In this document: one piece after another, positions 54,452 to 64,000 of the stretch
Numbering within the stretch: the first letter of the stretch is position 1
Layout of the letters: each line of letters begins with the position of its first letter
NCBI RefSeq assembly: GCF_029017505.1
Contig: NZ_JAQGEI010000034.1
Coordinates: forward strand, 1-64,000
Reading direction: 5' to 3'
Length of the DNA: 64,000 nt
From: Sedimenticola hydrogenitrophicus
Lineage (GTDB): Bacteria > Pseudomonadota > Gammaproteobacteria > Chromatiales > Chromatiaceae
The notes under the pieces: generated by a model
What the model saw: only the letters and a program-made list of their open reading frames with translations
What the model was told of the DNA's origin: nothing
The model's database searches: none
Made by a program: the position numbers and the translations under genes

Positions 54452-54948
54452 TCACGATTTCCTGATTGTTCTGATGAGGGGTTGCCCGGCTGGCCGGCCT
54501 GATAGGAGCGCGCGGCATCGACCAGAAAGTTCCCGCGTAAAGCTGTGCGACCCAGCAGCATACGAAACAGCATGGTGTCACGATCGGTCAGTGTCAGCTC
54601 GATGCGTTTGCTGAACGGGCCGATGAGCACTTCGGTTTCGATTACATAACGATTTTCCCGATGCCCGCCCGAGTCGGTCACCACCCGTTGATCAAGCAGA
54701 TCCGCGGTGCAGATGAGGACCGTCTCGCGGTCCCGCTGATGGGGGTGTACACCGAAGCGCACGCGATCACGGCCCCGCTCCCGGTAGGGGTCGATAAAAA
54801 ACGTGTGCAACGCCGATGTGCGGGCGCCGGTGTCCACCTTGGCCTTGATATGCGGAATACCCAGCTCAGGCAGGGCCAGCCACTCTCTCCAGCCCAGGGT
54901 CAGCAGCGTGCTTGCCGGGGTTGCTTGTTGTTCTTCGGATACTCGCAT
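54448..54948 (-). CDS. RimB-like ATP-dependent zinc protease family protein
   Basis: The protein has 166 residues from the ATG at 54948. A longer frame to 55041 adds unrelated residues. It carries the retropepsin-like signature [13 protein letters not shown], the [13 protein letters not shown] segment and the RYVIET strand of the RimB/PF05618 family, thought to trim glutamate tails added by RimK. It is the first gene of the rimB-rimK-deacylase run. Confidence 0.85.
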   Translation of the reverse strand: MRVSEEQQATPASTLLTLGWREWLALPELGIPHIKAKVDTGARTSALHTFFIDPYRERGRDRVRFGVHPHQRDRETVLICTADLLDQRVVTDSGGHRENRYVIETEVLIGPFSKRIELTLTDRDTMLFRMLLGRTALRGNFLVDAARSYQAGQPGNPSSEQSGNRE

Positions 54949-55138
54949 CTCAATGCCTATCTTAGCACCTGGGGTTCCCCGTCCGAGAGAAAAATATTCA
55001 TCTCCAGCCGGGCCGCGGTGTCCACAGCAGCGGGGGATCAACTGCTAAACTTTCCCTCATCACCCGGACATTCTCTGATGTTACCTCTCGCTGTAGCCAC
55101 TGCAGCCATCCACATCCGGACCAGGGAGATTTATTGAG

Positions 55139-57853
55139 ATGAGTACCTCGTACAAGCAGGCGGCAACGCTGACGGTCGGGCAGACAGACTACACTATTTA
55201 TCCTTTTGATCAGCTGCGGCAGCGGTTTGCCATCGAGCGGCTCCCCTTCTCACTGCGCATCCTGCTGGAGAATCTGCTGCGCCACGGCGATGAGATCTAC
55301 GTGACGGATGAAGATGTGGAGTACCTCGCCGGCTGGGACCCGCTGGCCGAGCCGTCCCAGGAGATCGCCTTCGTTCCCTCCCGGGTACTGCTGCAGGACT
55401 TTACCGGTGTACCGGCCATTGTCGACCTGGCGGCGATGCGCGATGCGATGGTCGAGCTGGGCGGCTCGCCCGCCAGCATCGATCCGCTCTCCCCGGTGGA
55501 GCTGGTGATCGACCATTCGGTGATGGTGGACCACTTCGGCGCGGCGGATTCACTGAGCCGGAATACCGAGATCGAGATCGAGCGCAACCTCGAGCGCTAT
55601 AAATTTCTGCGCTGGGGCCAGACCGCGTTTGAGAATTTTCGCGTGGTGCCCCCAGGCACCGGGATCGTGCATCAGGTGAATCTGGAGTATCTGGCACGCG
55701 GAGTCTTCACCCGGCAGCGCGACGGCGAGCAACTGGCCTATCCCGATACCCTGGTGGGGACCGACTCCCACACCACCATGATCAACGGGCTGGGCGTGCT
55801 CGGCTGGGGGGTGGGCGGTATCGAGGCGGAGGCCGCCATGCTGGGTCAGCCGATCACCATGCTGATACCCCAGGTGGTGGGTTTCCGGCTGGTTGGAAAG
55901 CTGCCCGAGGGGGCGACGGCCACCGATCTGGTGCTGACCGTCACCGAGCAGCTGCGCCAGTTCGGGGTGGTGGGGAAATTCGTCGAGTTTTTCGGCAGCG
56001 GCCTGGCCAGCCTGTCGCTGGCGGATCGTGCCACCATCGCCAATATGGCGCCGGAATATGGTGCCACCTGCGGGATATTCCCAGTGGATGCCGAGACCAT
56101 CCGCTATCTGCAACTGACCGGGCGCGACGAGCACCGGCTGCAACTGGTCGAGAGCTATATGCGGCGCCTGGGGCTGTGGCACGATGCGGACACGCCGGAA
56201 GCCGCCTACAGCGCCCTGTTGACGCTGGACCTGTCGGAAGTGGTGCCCTCCATCGCCGGCCCCCGACGGCCCCAGGACCGGATCGCCCTGACCGAGGCGA
56301 AGAGCGGTTTTTTACGCTTGCTATCCGAACACAACGCCCAGGCGCAGGCCGATGTCCGGGTCACCGATTTCGACGAGGAGGGGGGGCACCCGCCGAGCGA
56401 TTCCGGCGCGGTGGAGGTCAGCTACCGGGGCGAAACGTTTAATCTCGAACAGGGGGCGGTGGTGATCGCCGCCATCACCAGTTGCACCAACACCTCCAAT
56501 CCGGCCGTGCTGGTGGCCGCCGGGCTGCTGGCGAGGAATGCCAGGAAACTCGGCCTGAAGACCAAGCCCTGGGTGAAGACCAGCTTCGCCCCCGGCTCCA
56601 AGGTGGTGACGGATTATCTGCAGCGCACCGGCCTGATGGAGGAGCTGGAGGCGCTGGGCTTTTACCTGGTGGGGTATGGCTGCACCACCTGTATCGGCAA
56701 CTCCGGGCCGCTGGCGCGTGAGATCAGCCAGGCCATCAATGCCGGCCACCTGCTGGTGACCTCGGTGCTCTCGGGCAATCGCAATTTCGAGGGCCGGATA
56801 CATCAGGATGTCCGGGCCAACTACCTCGCTTCCCCGCCACTGGTGGTCGCCTATGCGCTGGCCGGCAACATGGCGGTCGATCTGTATAACGACCCGATTG
56901 GATATGACCAGGGTGGTAAACCGGTGACCTTGGCGGCTATCTGGCCGGACAACGCCGAGATCCAGCGGGTCATGGTCGGTGCCCTGGATGCGGCCATGTT
57001 CAGGGACAAATACCAGGATGTCTACAGCGGAAACGAGACCTGGAACAACCTGCCGGTGGAGACCGGTGAACGCTACGCCTGGAGCGAATCCACCTATGTC
57101 CGCCGGCCGACCTTTTTTGAACGGATTGCCGAGAAGCAGCCGGGTGTGGCGCCGATTCAGGATGCCCGTTGCCTGGTGAAGGTGGGCGACAGCATCACCA
57201 CCGACCACATCTCGCCGGCCGGTGCCATCGCCATCGACAGTCCGGCGGGCCGCTATCTGCAGGCGCATCAGGTGGCGCCCCAGGACTTCAACTCATACGG
57301 TTCACGCCGCGGCAATCATGAGGTGATGATGCGCGGTACCTTCGCCAATGTGCGCCTGCGCAATCAACTGGCGCCGGGTACGGAGGGGAGCTGGACGCGT
57401 CATCTCCCGTCCGGTGAGCAGCTCTCCATATTCGATGCCGCGGAGTGCTACAGGCAGGAGCAGACGCCACTCATCGTGCTGGCCGGCAAGGAGTACGGTA
57501 CCGGCTCCTCGCGCGACTGGGCGGCCAAGGGGCCGGCGCTGTTGGGGGTGAAGGCGGTGCTCGCCGAAAGTTATGAGCGCATTCATCGCTCCAATCTGAT
57601 CGGCATGGGCATTCTGCCGCTGCAGTTCGTGGCCGGCGAGTCCGCCGACTCCCTGAGGCTGGATGGTACGGAGTATTATTCCATTCCTGCGGTCGCCGTG
57701 GGCCAGGACCTGGTCGAGGTCTCGGTGCGCCGCGAGGGGGGGCGTACGTTCAGCTTCAGCGCGAAAATCCGCATCGACACGCCCAACGAATTCTCCTATT
57801 ACGAAAACGGCGGCATACTGCACTTCGTATTGCGGCGCCTGGCGGCGGGGTGA
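55139..57853 (+). CDS. acnA: Aconitate hydratase A
   Basis: The 904-residue TCA-cycle enzyme interconverts citrate and isocitrate. The 4Fe-4S ligand cysteines lie in SCTNTSNPAV and GCTTCIGNSGPL. The swivel-domain SSRDWAAKGP and the N-terminal LRILLENLLRHGD are those of the AcnA/IRP1 branch. The length is typical. The gene ends only 16 bases from the convergent aldolase gene, leaving no room for a separate terminator. Confidence 0.96.
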   Translation: MSTSYKQAATLTVGQTDYTIYPFDQLRQRFAIERLPFSLRILLENLLRHGDEIYVTDEDVEYLAGWDPLAEPSQEIAFVPSRVLLQDFTGVPAIVDLAAMRDAMVELGGSPASIDPLSPVELVIDHSVMVDHFGAADSLSRNTEIEIERNLERYKFLRWGQTAFENFRVVPPGTGIVHQVNLEYLARGVFTRQRDGEQLAYPDTLVGTDSHTTMINGLGVLGWGVGGIEAEAAMLGQPITMLIPQVVGFRLVGKLPEGATATDLVLTVTEQLRQFGVVGKFVEFFGSGLASLSLADRATIANMAPEYGATCGIFPVDAETIRYLQLTGRDEHRLQLVESYMRRLGLWHDADTPEAAYSALLTLDLSEVVPSIAGPRRPQDRIALTEAKSGFLRLLSEHNAQAQADVRVTDFDEEGGHPPSDSGAVEVSYRGETFNLEQGAVVIAAITSCTNTSNPAVLVAAGLLARNARKLGLKTKPWVKTSFAPGSKVVTDYLQRTGLMEELEALGFYLVGYGCTTCIGNSGPLAREISQAINAGHLLVTSVLSGNRNFEGRIHQDVRANYLASPPLVVAYALAGNMAVDLYNDPIGYDQGGKPVTLAAIWPDNAEIQRVMVGALDAAMFRDKYQDVYSGNETWNNLPVETGERYAWSESTYVRRPTFFERIAEKQPGVAPIQDARCLVKVGDSITTDHISPAGAIAIDSPAGRYLQAHQVAPQDFNSYGSRRGNHEVMMRGTFANVRLRNQLAPGTEGSWTRHLPSGEQLSIFDAAECYRQEQTPLIVLAGKEYGTGSSRDWAAKGPALLGVKAVLAESYERIHRSNLIGMGILPLQFVAGESADSLRLDGTEYYSIPAVAVGQDLVEVSVRREGGRTFSFSAKIRIDTPNEFSYYENGGILHFVLRRLAAG

Positions 57854-57869
57854 TGCGGCCGCGCCGTTC

Positions 57870-58895
57870 TCAGCTCCCGGCGGACTCCATGGACGACACG
57901 TATTCGCCGTGCCGGGCGGCGCCGTTCAGTTGCGCCCGCCGATACAGCGCGGCCTGGGCCGCCGCCACCTGCTCCGGCTTACCGCCCCAGGCCTGCAGCG
58001 CCGGCTGTTGCAGGGCCCGGCCATAGGAGAAGCTCAACTCCCAGGGCTGCGGCGCCAGGCAGTTCATGGCATTGAGGTTGGCCGTGGCCTCTTCCGGGGT
58101 CTGGCCACCGGAGAGAAAATTGATACTGGGAAGCGCCGCCGGCACTGTGCGGCGCAGGATCCGCACGGTCTGTCGCGCCACCTCCTCCGGATCGGCCCGC
58201 TCCCCATGGGCCTTGCCCGGGGTGACCATGCTCGGCTTCAGCAGGGTGTGTTCCAGCACCACGCGGTGCCGATGCAGGGCATGGAACAGTTCATGCAGTA
58301 CCGCCTCCGAGACCGCCGCGCAGCGCTCGATGCTGTGCTCGCCATCCATCAGCACCTCCGGTTCGACAATCGGCACGATGCCCTGGGCCTGGCAGATGGC
58401 GGCATAGCGGGCCAGTACCTCGGCATTGGCCGCGATCGCCAGCCGGCTCGGGGTATGGTCGGAGATATGGTAGACGTTGCGCCACTTGGCGAATCGCGCC
58501 CCCTGCGCCTTGTACCCCTCCAGTCGTTGTTCCAGGCCATCCAGTCCCTGGGTGATCTCATCCCCCGGGGCGTTGACCAGCGCCCCTTTGCCCTTGTCGA
58601 CCTTGATGCCCGGCACCACCCCTTGGCGGGTGGCCAGTTCCGGCAGCGGCGTGCCGTCATCGGTCTGCTGTCCGAGGGTCTCCTCGAACAGGATGATGCC
58701 GCTGATGTAATCACCCAGATTCGGCGTCTCCAGGATCAGGCTGCGATAGCGGCGACGCTGCTCTTCGGTGGATTCAACGCCGATGGCGTCAAAGCGCTTG
58801 GCGATGGTGGGACTGCTCTCGTCGGCGGCCAGAATCCCTTTGCCTTTCTGTACCAACAGCTCGATGGTTGCTTGAAGCTGGTCCTGAGTATTCAT
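57870..58895 (-). CDS. Class I fructose-bisphosphate aldolase
   Basis: The protein has 341 residues from the ATG at 58895, which has GGGAG at good spacing. The Schiff-base enzyme splits fructose 1,6-bisphosphate. N-terminal GKGILAADESSPTIAKRF and the active-site lysine in LEHTLLKPSMV are those of the vertebrate-type (PF00274) class I family. The C-terminal LSFSYGRALQQPALQAW fits. Class I aldolases of this type occur in many autotrophic gammaproteobacteria and can serve the Calvin cycle. Confidence 0.93.
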   Translation of the reverse strand: MNTQDQLQATIELLVQKGKGILAADESSPTIAKRFDAIGVESTEEQRRRYRSLILETPNLGDYISGIILFEETLGQQTDDGTPLPELATRQGVVPGIKVDKGKGALVNAPGDEITQGLDGLEQRLEGYKAQGARFAKWRNVYHISDHTPSRLAIAANAEVLARYAAICQAQGIVPIVEPEVLMDGEHSIERCAAVSEAVLHELFHALHRHRVVLEHTLLKPSMVTPGKAHGERADPEEVARQTVRILRRTVPAALPSINFLSGGQTPEEATANLNAMNCLAPQPWELSFSYGRALQQPALQAWGGKPEQVAAAQAALYRRAQLNGAARHGEYVSSMESAGS

Positions 58896-59054
58896 TTTCC
58901 CCACTCCCTGTACGTTGTGAATCATCGGATCATTGTTCAGTGAGTATAGACAGCCGGTCGGGGAAGGTATTTCTGATTCCCTTAAGGTGCGAACAATTCC
59001 CCGCCTTTCGGGTGTAGCATATGGAAACGAACAGAGGCCGAAAGCAGGGTACGA

Positions 59055-60782
59055 ATGAAACAGCTGGATCCGGACTATCTACGCGATCAGATTATCGGGG
59101 TGGATGCACTGCTGCGAACCCCCTTCGGGGAGCGGCGCATGGTCTATGCGGACTACACCGCTTCCGGACGGGGGCTCCGGTTTGTCGAAAGGTATCTGCA
59201 GCGACTGCTGCGGCTATATGCCAACAGTCATACCGAGGACGACAGCAGCGGCCGCACCACCACCGGCCTGCTGCATCAGGCCGAGCAGATCATCAAGCAG
59301 GCCGTCAATGCCGGGCCCGAGGGACGCATCATTGCCTGCGGCAGCGGCGCCACCGGGGCCATCGACCGCATGCAGCAGCTGGTGGGGGTCAAGCTCCCGG
59401 CGGCCAGCCGCCAGGTGATGCACTCCCTGCTGCAGGGGTTTGCCGGTGCCACCCAGGCAGAGGCATTCGCCGACTACTGTCAGGCGCATCAGCCGGTGGT
59501 GTTTGTCGGGCCCTACGAGCACCACTCCAACGAGGTCTCCTGGCGTGAGAGCCTGGCGACGGTGGTGGAGGTGCGGCTGGATGCGGAGGGTGGCACCGAC
59601 CTGGCAGACCTGGAAAGGTTGCTGAAATTGCCCGTATACCAGGGGCGGCTGCGGATCGGCTCATTCTCCGCCGCCTCCAATGTGACCGGCATGAAGTCGC
59701 CGGTGCATGAGATCGCCGCCCTGTTGCATCGCCATGAAGCCCTGGCCTTTTTCGATTATGCGGCCAGTGCCCCCTATGTCGAGATCGATATGAATCCGCC
59801 ACTGGTAGCGGGAGCGGGGGACAGATCACTGGATGCCGTATTCATCTCCCCGCATAAATTTGTCGGCGGCCCCGGCGCCAGTGGCGTGTTGGTGTTCAAC
59901 CGGCGCTGTTATCATCCCGAGCTGGCGCCGAGCGTGGCGGGCGGCGGCACGGTGGATTACGTGGGGCCGGAGAGTCACGACTTCGTCAAGGACATCGAGG
60001 CCCGGGAGAGCGCCGGCACGCCGGGGATCCTGCAGACGCTCAAGGCGGCCCTGGTGTTTCAGATCAAGCAGGCGGTCGGCCAGGCGGTGATCGACCGGCG
60101 GGAGACGGATTACCTGCACCGGGCGCTAGAGCGATGGGGTCGCCATCCACATATCGAGATCATGGGGAATCCCGATCCGCAACGGCGTATCGGTATTGTC
60201 TCGTTCAATCTCCGGGGGCCAGGCGGCCGCTACTACCATCCACGCTTCGTCACCACGCTGCTGGACGATCTGTTCGGGATCCAGAGCCGCGCCGGCTGTT
60301 CCTGTGCCGGTCCCTATGGCCACAAACTGCTGGGAATCGATGATGCCCTGGCGGAGGAGTTCCGGGCGGTGATTGCCGAGGGACACTGTGGCATCAAACC
60401 CGGCTGGTGCCGGATCGGCTTGCATTATCTGTTCGACGAGGCCGAGGTGGCCTATCTGCTGGAGGCGGTGGAATTTGTGGCGGAGTGGGGATATCGCTTT
60501 CTGCCGCTCTACCGCTTCGATTCGGCCAGCGGTCTCTGGACTCATAGGGACCGGCCCGAGGCAGATATCGGTTTTTCCCTCGACCAGGCGCTTGAAACCG
60601 CCGCTGTGGCGGACGAACAGTTGAGTGTTGCGCAGCGACGGGAGCACTATGCGGCCAACCTGGCGGCGGCGCACCGCTATGCGCAAGCGCTGGGTGAGGG
60701 GGAGCGCCATGAGGTGACCCTGGACGGGGAGGAGGGGGTGCTGCAGTTTTTTCTGCTCACCCGTGAGAGTTTAGGAGTTTGA
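59055..60782 (+). CDS. Class V aminotransferase / cysteine desulfurase-like protein, long form
   Basis: The 575-residue PLP enzyme has the lysine at Lys268 in ISPHKFVGGPGASG, with the class V signatures EHHSNEVSWRE and FFDYAASAPYVEIDM. A Cys-rich loop SRAGCSCAGPYGHKLL (about 411-430) resembles the active-site loop of desulfurases. The family is about 400 residues, so the C-terminal 120 or so residues are extra and helical. AGGGT precedes the start. No iron-sulfur assembly genes are adjacent, so the sulfur acceptor is unknown. Confidence 0.8.
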   Translation: MKQLDPDYLRDQIIGVDALLRTPFGERRMVYADYTASGRGLRFVERYLQRLLRLYANSHTEDDSSGRTTTGLLHQAEQIIKQAVNAGPEGRIIACGSGATGAIDRMQQLVGVKLPAASRQVMHSLLQGFAGATQAEAFADYCQAHQPVVFVGPYEHHSNEVSWRESLATVVEVRLDAEGGTDLADLERLLKLPVYQGRLRIGSFSAASNVTGMKSPVHEIAALLHRHEALAFFDYAASAPYVEIDMNPPLVAGAGDRSLDAVFISPHKFVGGPGASGVLVFNRRCYHPELAPSVAGGGTVDYVGPESHDFVKDIEARESAGTPGILQTLKAALVFQIKQAVGQAVIDRRETDYLHRALERWGRHPHIEIMGNPDPQRRIGIVSFNLRGPGGRYYHPRFVTTLLDDLFGIQSRAGCSCAGPYGHKLLGIDDALAEEFRAVIAEGHCGIKPGWCRIGLHYLFDEAEVAYLLEAVEFVAEWGYRFLPLYRFDSASGLWTHRDRPEADIGFSLDQALETAAVADEQLSVAQRREHYAANLAAAHRYAQALGEGERHEVTLDGEEGVLQFFLLTRESLGV

Positions 60783-60842
60783 AGGGAGACGTTTGAAGGA
60801 GCAGGCCCTGTGCTTGCCTGGGTTGGTACAACCGAAGGTTTC

Positions 60843-60926
60843 GGGCAACCACGGGCGGTTGCCCCTACGGGGAGGTTGAACACCGGACGGGCGACCCGAT
60901 CGTAGCGGCAGGCCCCCGTGCCTGCC
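60843..60926. repeat. Two short repeat hairpins
   Basis: GGGCAACC/GGTTGCCC at 60843-60864 and GGCAGGC-cccc-gTGCCTGCC at 60907-60926 are compact inverted repeats. Together with the family C element they fill the gap 60783-61130, where no gene is seen. Confidence 0.6.
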
Positions 60927-60943
60927 CGGGTCGGACTGCATTC

Positions 60944-61097
60944 AGGATGGGTGGAGCGCCTACATGAACTCTCCGCCGGCTCCCTCTCCGGCGCGTAACC
61001 CATCGTGCACCTGCATCCGTATCCGAAGATGGGTTACGGCGCGTCCGATCGCCGCGAATTGCCGTCAACAAGGGTGCCGCGCCTCCACCCATCCTAC
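60944..61097. repeat. Repeat family C, second copy
   Basis: Ends AGGATGGGTGGAGCGCC at 60944-60960 and its inverted partner at 61081-61097, with internal GCGTAACCCATCG and GATGGGTTACGGCGCG blocks, as in the copy at 20154-20311. The centre differs, so only the blocks are conserved. Confidence 0.7.
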
Positions 61098-61130
61098 ACG
61101 CTTCACCCTTCAAACTTCACACTTCACCCG

Positions 61131-62759
61131 CTAGACCTTGAACTGCCCCATGACATGCTTCAACTCAGAGGCCAGCCCCGACAGCTGCTTGCTGGTCCGG
61201 GCTATCTGCTCCGAGTGATCGGCGGTCTGGCCGGTGACATCACTGATGGCGGTGATGTTGCGGCTGATCTCCCCGGCCACCATGCTCTGTTGCTGGGCGG
61301 CGGTGGCGATATGCTCATTCATCTGGCTGATGGTATTGATTGACTGGGTGATCCGGTTCAGTGAATCACCGGCATGGGCCGCCTCGGTGACACCGGTTTC
61401 CACCCGCTTCTGGCTCTGGGACATCATGTTGGCGGCATTCTGGGATTGACGCTGCAGCCCCTCGATCATGCTCTGGATCTCCTGAGTCGCTTTATGAGTG
61501 CGGGTGGCCAGGGTTCTGACCTCGTCGGCCACCACTGCAAATCCACGCCCCTGCTCACCGGCACGGGCCGCTTCGATGGCCGCGTTCAGGGCCAGCAGAT
61601 TGGTCTGCTCGGCAATGTTGGTGATCACCTCGACCACCTTGCCGATGCCGTCACTGTCCGTCTCCAACTGGCGAATCACGTCGAACGCCTGGTTGACATC
61701 TTCGGCCAGGGTGTTGATGCAGGTGATGGCATTGTTCACCACCTTGCCCCCTTCGAGCGCCTCGGCATCGGCCTGATTGGCCGCTTCGGAGGCGCTGCCG
61801 GCGCTGTTGGCCACTTCGTTGGAGTTGGCTTCCATCTCGGTCATGGCCGTGGCCACCTGCTGACTCTCCAACTGCTGGCGGCGCACGCCTTCGATACTCT
61901 GGGTGGTGATGTCGGTGAGGTGCGCGGACTCCTCGGCCAGTTTCAGGGTGGAGGCGTTGACCTGGTGGATGATGGAGCCGAATTTATCCATCATCAGATT
62001 GATGGCGAAGGCCAGCCGGCCGAGTTCGTCGTTGGATTTCACCTCGGCCCGCAGGCTGAGGTCGGACTGCTGCTCGATGGCGCGGACCACATCGGTGACC
62101 CGGCGCAACCGCGAGACCACCAGTTTTTTCAGGATGAAGCTGATGATGACCAGTCCGGCGATCAGCAGCGCGGAGTTGAGCCCGATATTTACCCAGAGCT
62201 CCTTGAGTACGGTGTTGTCCAGGTTCTTCAGTGAGAAGTCTACCCGTACCGCACCCAGCACCTCACCTTCGGGTACCTGATGGCAGAGCAGGCAGTTGGT
62301 GCCCCGATAGTCCTTCTCGGCACGCATGGGGATAATGACCGTCAGCACCCGGCCGTTGTCGTCCTTATACAGGGAATCGATTTTCTCCCCCGCCAGGGCG
62401 CGTTTATCCAGCTCATCCCTGATGCTGTTCTGTTCGGTGCCGGCACCGAAGGTCTTGACGACCCCCTCACCCCGGATGATGCGGGCATCCAGCACCTCCT
62501 CGCGTGAGGTCACTTTTTTCCGCGAGATCTCCTTGTTGGCCATCCCGCCGGTCAGCATCAGGGTGTTTACGTTGTCGAAGTAGGAGTCGGCCAGGGTTTC
62601 GGTCTGATCCATGACCATGTGCTCGACCAGGTTACGCTGGCTGTTGAACTGATAGAGGGCGGAGACGATCAGTATCAGGAGAAACAGCACCACCAGGGCA
62701 AGGTCTATCTTGGTGCTGATGGAGATACCTCTGGCGGAGGCGTTACTGGCTTGTTTCAT
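61131..62759 (-). CDS. Methyl-accepting chemotaxis protein with c-type heme motif
   Basis: The protein has 542 residues from the ATG at 62759 (MKQASNAS); a longer frame to 62894 lacks support. Membrane helices lie at about 18-37 and 191-211. The periplasmic domain between them contains Cys156-x-x-Cys159-His160 ([12 protein letters not shown]), a c-type heme attachment motif. HAMP follows, then a signalling domain with the receptor hairpin [28 protein letters not shown] near 380. A heme sensor would suggest sensing of redox state, O2, NO or similar. It is transcribed divergently from hrpA. Confidence 0.88.
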   Translation of the reverse strand: MKQASNASARGISISTKIDLALVVLFLLILIVSALYQFNSQRNLVEHMVMDQTETLADSYFDNVNTLMLTGGMANKEISRKKVTSREEVLDARIIRGEGVVKTFGAGTEQNSIRDELDKRALAGEKIDSLYKDDNGRVLTVIIPMRAEKDYRGTNCLLCHQVPEGEVLGAVRVDFSLKNLDNTVLKELWVNIGLNSALLIAGLVIISFILKKLVVSRLRRVTDVVRAIEQQSDLSLRAEVKSNDELGRLAFAINLMMDKFGSIIHQVNASTLKLAEESAHLTDITTQSIEGVRRQQLESQQVATAMTEMEANSNEVANSAGSASEAANQADAEALEGGKVVNNAITCINTLAEDVNQAFDVIRQLETDSDGIGKVVEVITNIAEQTNLLALNAAIEAARAGEQGRGFAVVADEVRTLATRTHKATQEIQSMIEGLQRQSQNAANMMSQSQKRVETGVTEAAHAGDSLNRITQSINTISQMNEHIATAAQQQSMVAGEISRNITAISDVTGQTADHSEQIARTSKQLSGLASELKHVMGQFKV

Positions 62760-62990
62760 TTTAGGTCCCCGGGTAATTCCAGTTGTGTCGCAATATCCAT
62801 GAGCGAAGATTCTTCTATCGATGATTTCCCCACTCCCTATTGCGACTTGCCAGGGTGTTTCTTTAGGTGTTTCCCCTACATTTTTTTGGGACATTGATCT
62901 GGGTCAGTATCCCGGAAGGGCGTGTGGCGGTGTGTTCCCACGGGGCAAATCTGTAAAATAGCCGCTCTTCTGTTGAACGGACTGCTGTTG

Positions 62991-64000
62991 TGAAGGTTGA
63001 GTCAATACCCGACGTCGAGTTGCTGGATCGCTGCCTGATCCAGGAGCGCCATCAATTACGTAGGCAGATCAATGCCTTACAGAGAAAGCGGCGCGAGGGA
63101 AAAAGCCTGGACGATGATCTGGAGCGCCTGTGGAAGCGGCTTGAACAGTCCCGGCAGATGGTCGAGCAGCGGCAACAGCGCCTGCCAGAGCCGCGGTTTC
63201 CCGCGGAACTGCCGATCAGTGAACGCCAGGCGGAGATTGCCGAGCTGATCCGAAAGCACCAGGTGATCATCCTCTGTGGTGAGACCGGATCGGGTAAATC
63301 CACCCAGTTGCCGAAGATCTGCCTGGCCCTGGGGCGCGGCGTGTTCGGACGCATCGGCCACACCCAGCCCCGGCGCATTGCCGCCCGCGCCCTGGCTGCC
63401 CGCATCTCCGAGGAGCTGGGCCGGGAACTGGGGGATTCGGTCGGTTACAAGGTGCGATTCCACGATCGGGTCGGACCCAACAGTCACATCAAGCTGATGA
63501 CCGACGGCATGCTGCTGGCCGAGATCCAGCAGGACCGCTATCTGACCGAATACGACACGCTGATTATTGACGAGGCCCACGAGCGCAGCCTGAATATCGA
63601 CTTCCTGCTGGGTTATCTGAAACAGCTGCTGCCGAAACGCCCTGACCTGAAGTTGATCATCACCTCGGCCACCATCGACCCCGAGCGGTTCTCCAAGCAT
63701 TTCCGGGATGCCCCGATCATCAACGTCAGCGGTCGCACCTTCCCGGTCGAACTGCGCTATCGGCCGCCCGCGGAGGAGGGCGGCGGCGAGCGGGATGATG
63801 CGATACAGCAGGGGATTCTGGCCGCGGTAGATGAGCTGTCACGGATCGACCGGGGCGATATCCTGGTTTTTCTCAGCGGCGAGCGCGAGATTCGCGAGAC
63901 CGCCGAGAACCTGCGCAAGCACAAGCTGCCGCTGACCGAAGTGCTGCCGCTGTATGCCCGCCTCGGACCGGCCGAACAGGCGCGGGTGTTCAGGAGCGGC
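62991..64000 (+). CDS. hrpA: ATP-dependent RNA helicase HrpA (N-terminal part)
   Basis: The frame is open from GTG 62991 to the window end with no stop (about 336 codons). It begins VKVESIPDVELLDRCLIQERH, an N-terminal helical region, then the DEAH-box core: ILCGETGSGKSTQLPKICL (about 96), QPRRIAARALAARI, DEAHERSLNIDF and ITSATIDPERFSKHF. The motif order and the DEAH variant assign HrpA, a large RNA helicase that rescues stalled ribosomes. The C-terminal part lies outside the window. The start codon is provisional. Confidence 0.9.

Overview
This is a GC-rich, gene-dense chromosomal window from a gammaproteobacterium. Protein types and gene orders (PntAA/AB/B, PpsR, Epd, RhlE, HrpA, RimK, CspA-type) support that class. 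A complete Rnf complex beside a giant pyruvate:ferredoxin oxidoreductase, an orphan hypF and a heme-type chemoreceptor would suit a facultatively anaerobic, perhaps sulfur-oxidising lineage near Chromatiales/Sedimenticola/Thiodiazotropha. That placement is inference only. No rRNA, tRNA, CRISPR array, prophage or complete insertion sequence was seen.

Layout. 0-14.4 kb: end of an unknown gene, a nitroreductase, phosphomannomutase (manB), a histone-H1-like protein, a CheV-type coupling protein, hypF, small envelope and unknown proteins, an MscS-like channel, and an OmpR-type two-component system divergent from a Spy/CpxP-like periplasmic protein. 14.5-25 kb: acetoacetyl-CoA synthetase, then a minus-strand aromatic catabolism cluster. 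In transcription order it reads MarR regulator, MBL-fold hydrolase, FAD monooxygenase, DUF2783, VOC protein, fumarylacetoacetase, maleylacetoacetate isomerase, HPPD. It covers the tyrosine/homogentisate route except for homogentisate dioxygenase. 25.3-32.1 kb: dinB, an M1-type peptidase, a ChaN-PDZ lipoprotein, a cold shock protein and a LysR regulator. 32.3-44.3 kb: the energy cluster rnfB, PFOR, tpx, rnfC-D-G-E-A, a 58-residue Cys-rich membrane protein, and a ferredoxin-NADP reductase-like flavoprotein. 44.5-55 kb: rhlE, a methyltransferase, epd-ppsR, the pnt transhydrogenase operon, and a rimB-like/rimK/aspartoacylase-like trio. 55-64 kb: acnA, class I aldolase, a class V aminotransferase, a heme-motif chemoreceptor and the start of hrpA.

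How the genes may work together. PFOR would reduce ferredoxin. Rnf would couple ferredoxin:NAD+ electron transfer to ion pumping, or run in reverse. The flavoprotein and the pnt transhydrogenase would connect these pools to NADP(H). Tpx in the same run may protect oxygen-sensitive Fe-S enzymes. The aromatic cluster ends in fumarate and acetoacetate, and the neighbouring acetoacetyl-CoA synthetase would activate the latter.

Intergenic DNA is rich in small non-coding repeats. At least four families with inverted ends are present, several nested in one another. One has 21-bp ends flanked by TA, as expected of elements mobilised by an IS630/Tc1-type transposase, and three intact copies differ by internal deletions. 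Another has its terminal repeat read as the C-terminus of the M1-type peptidase.
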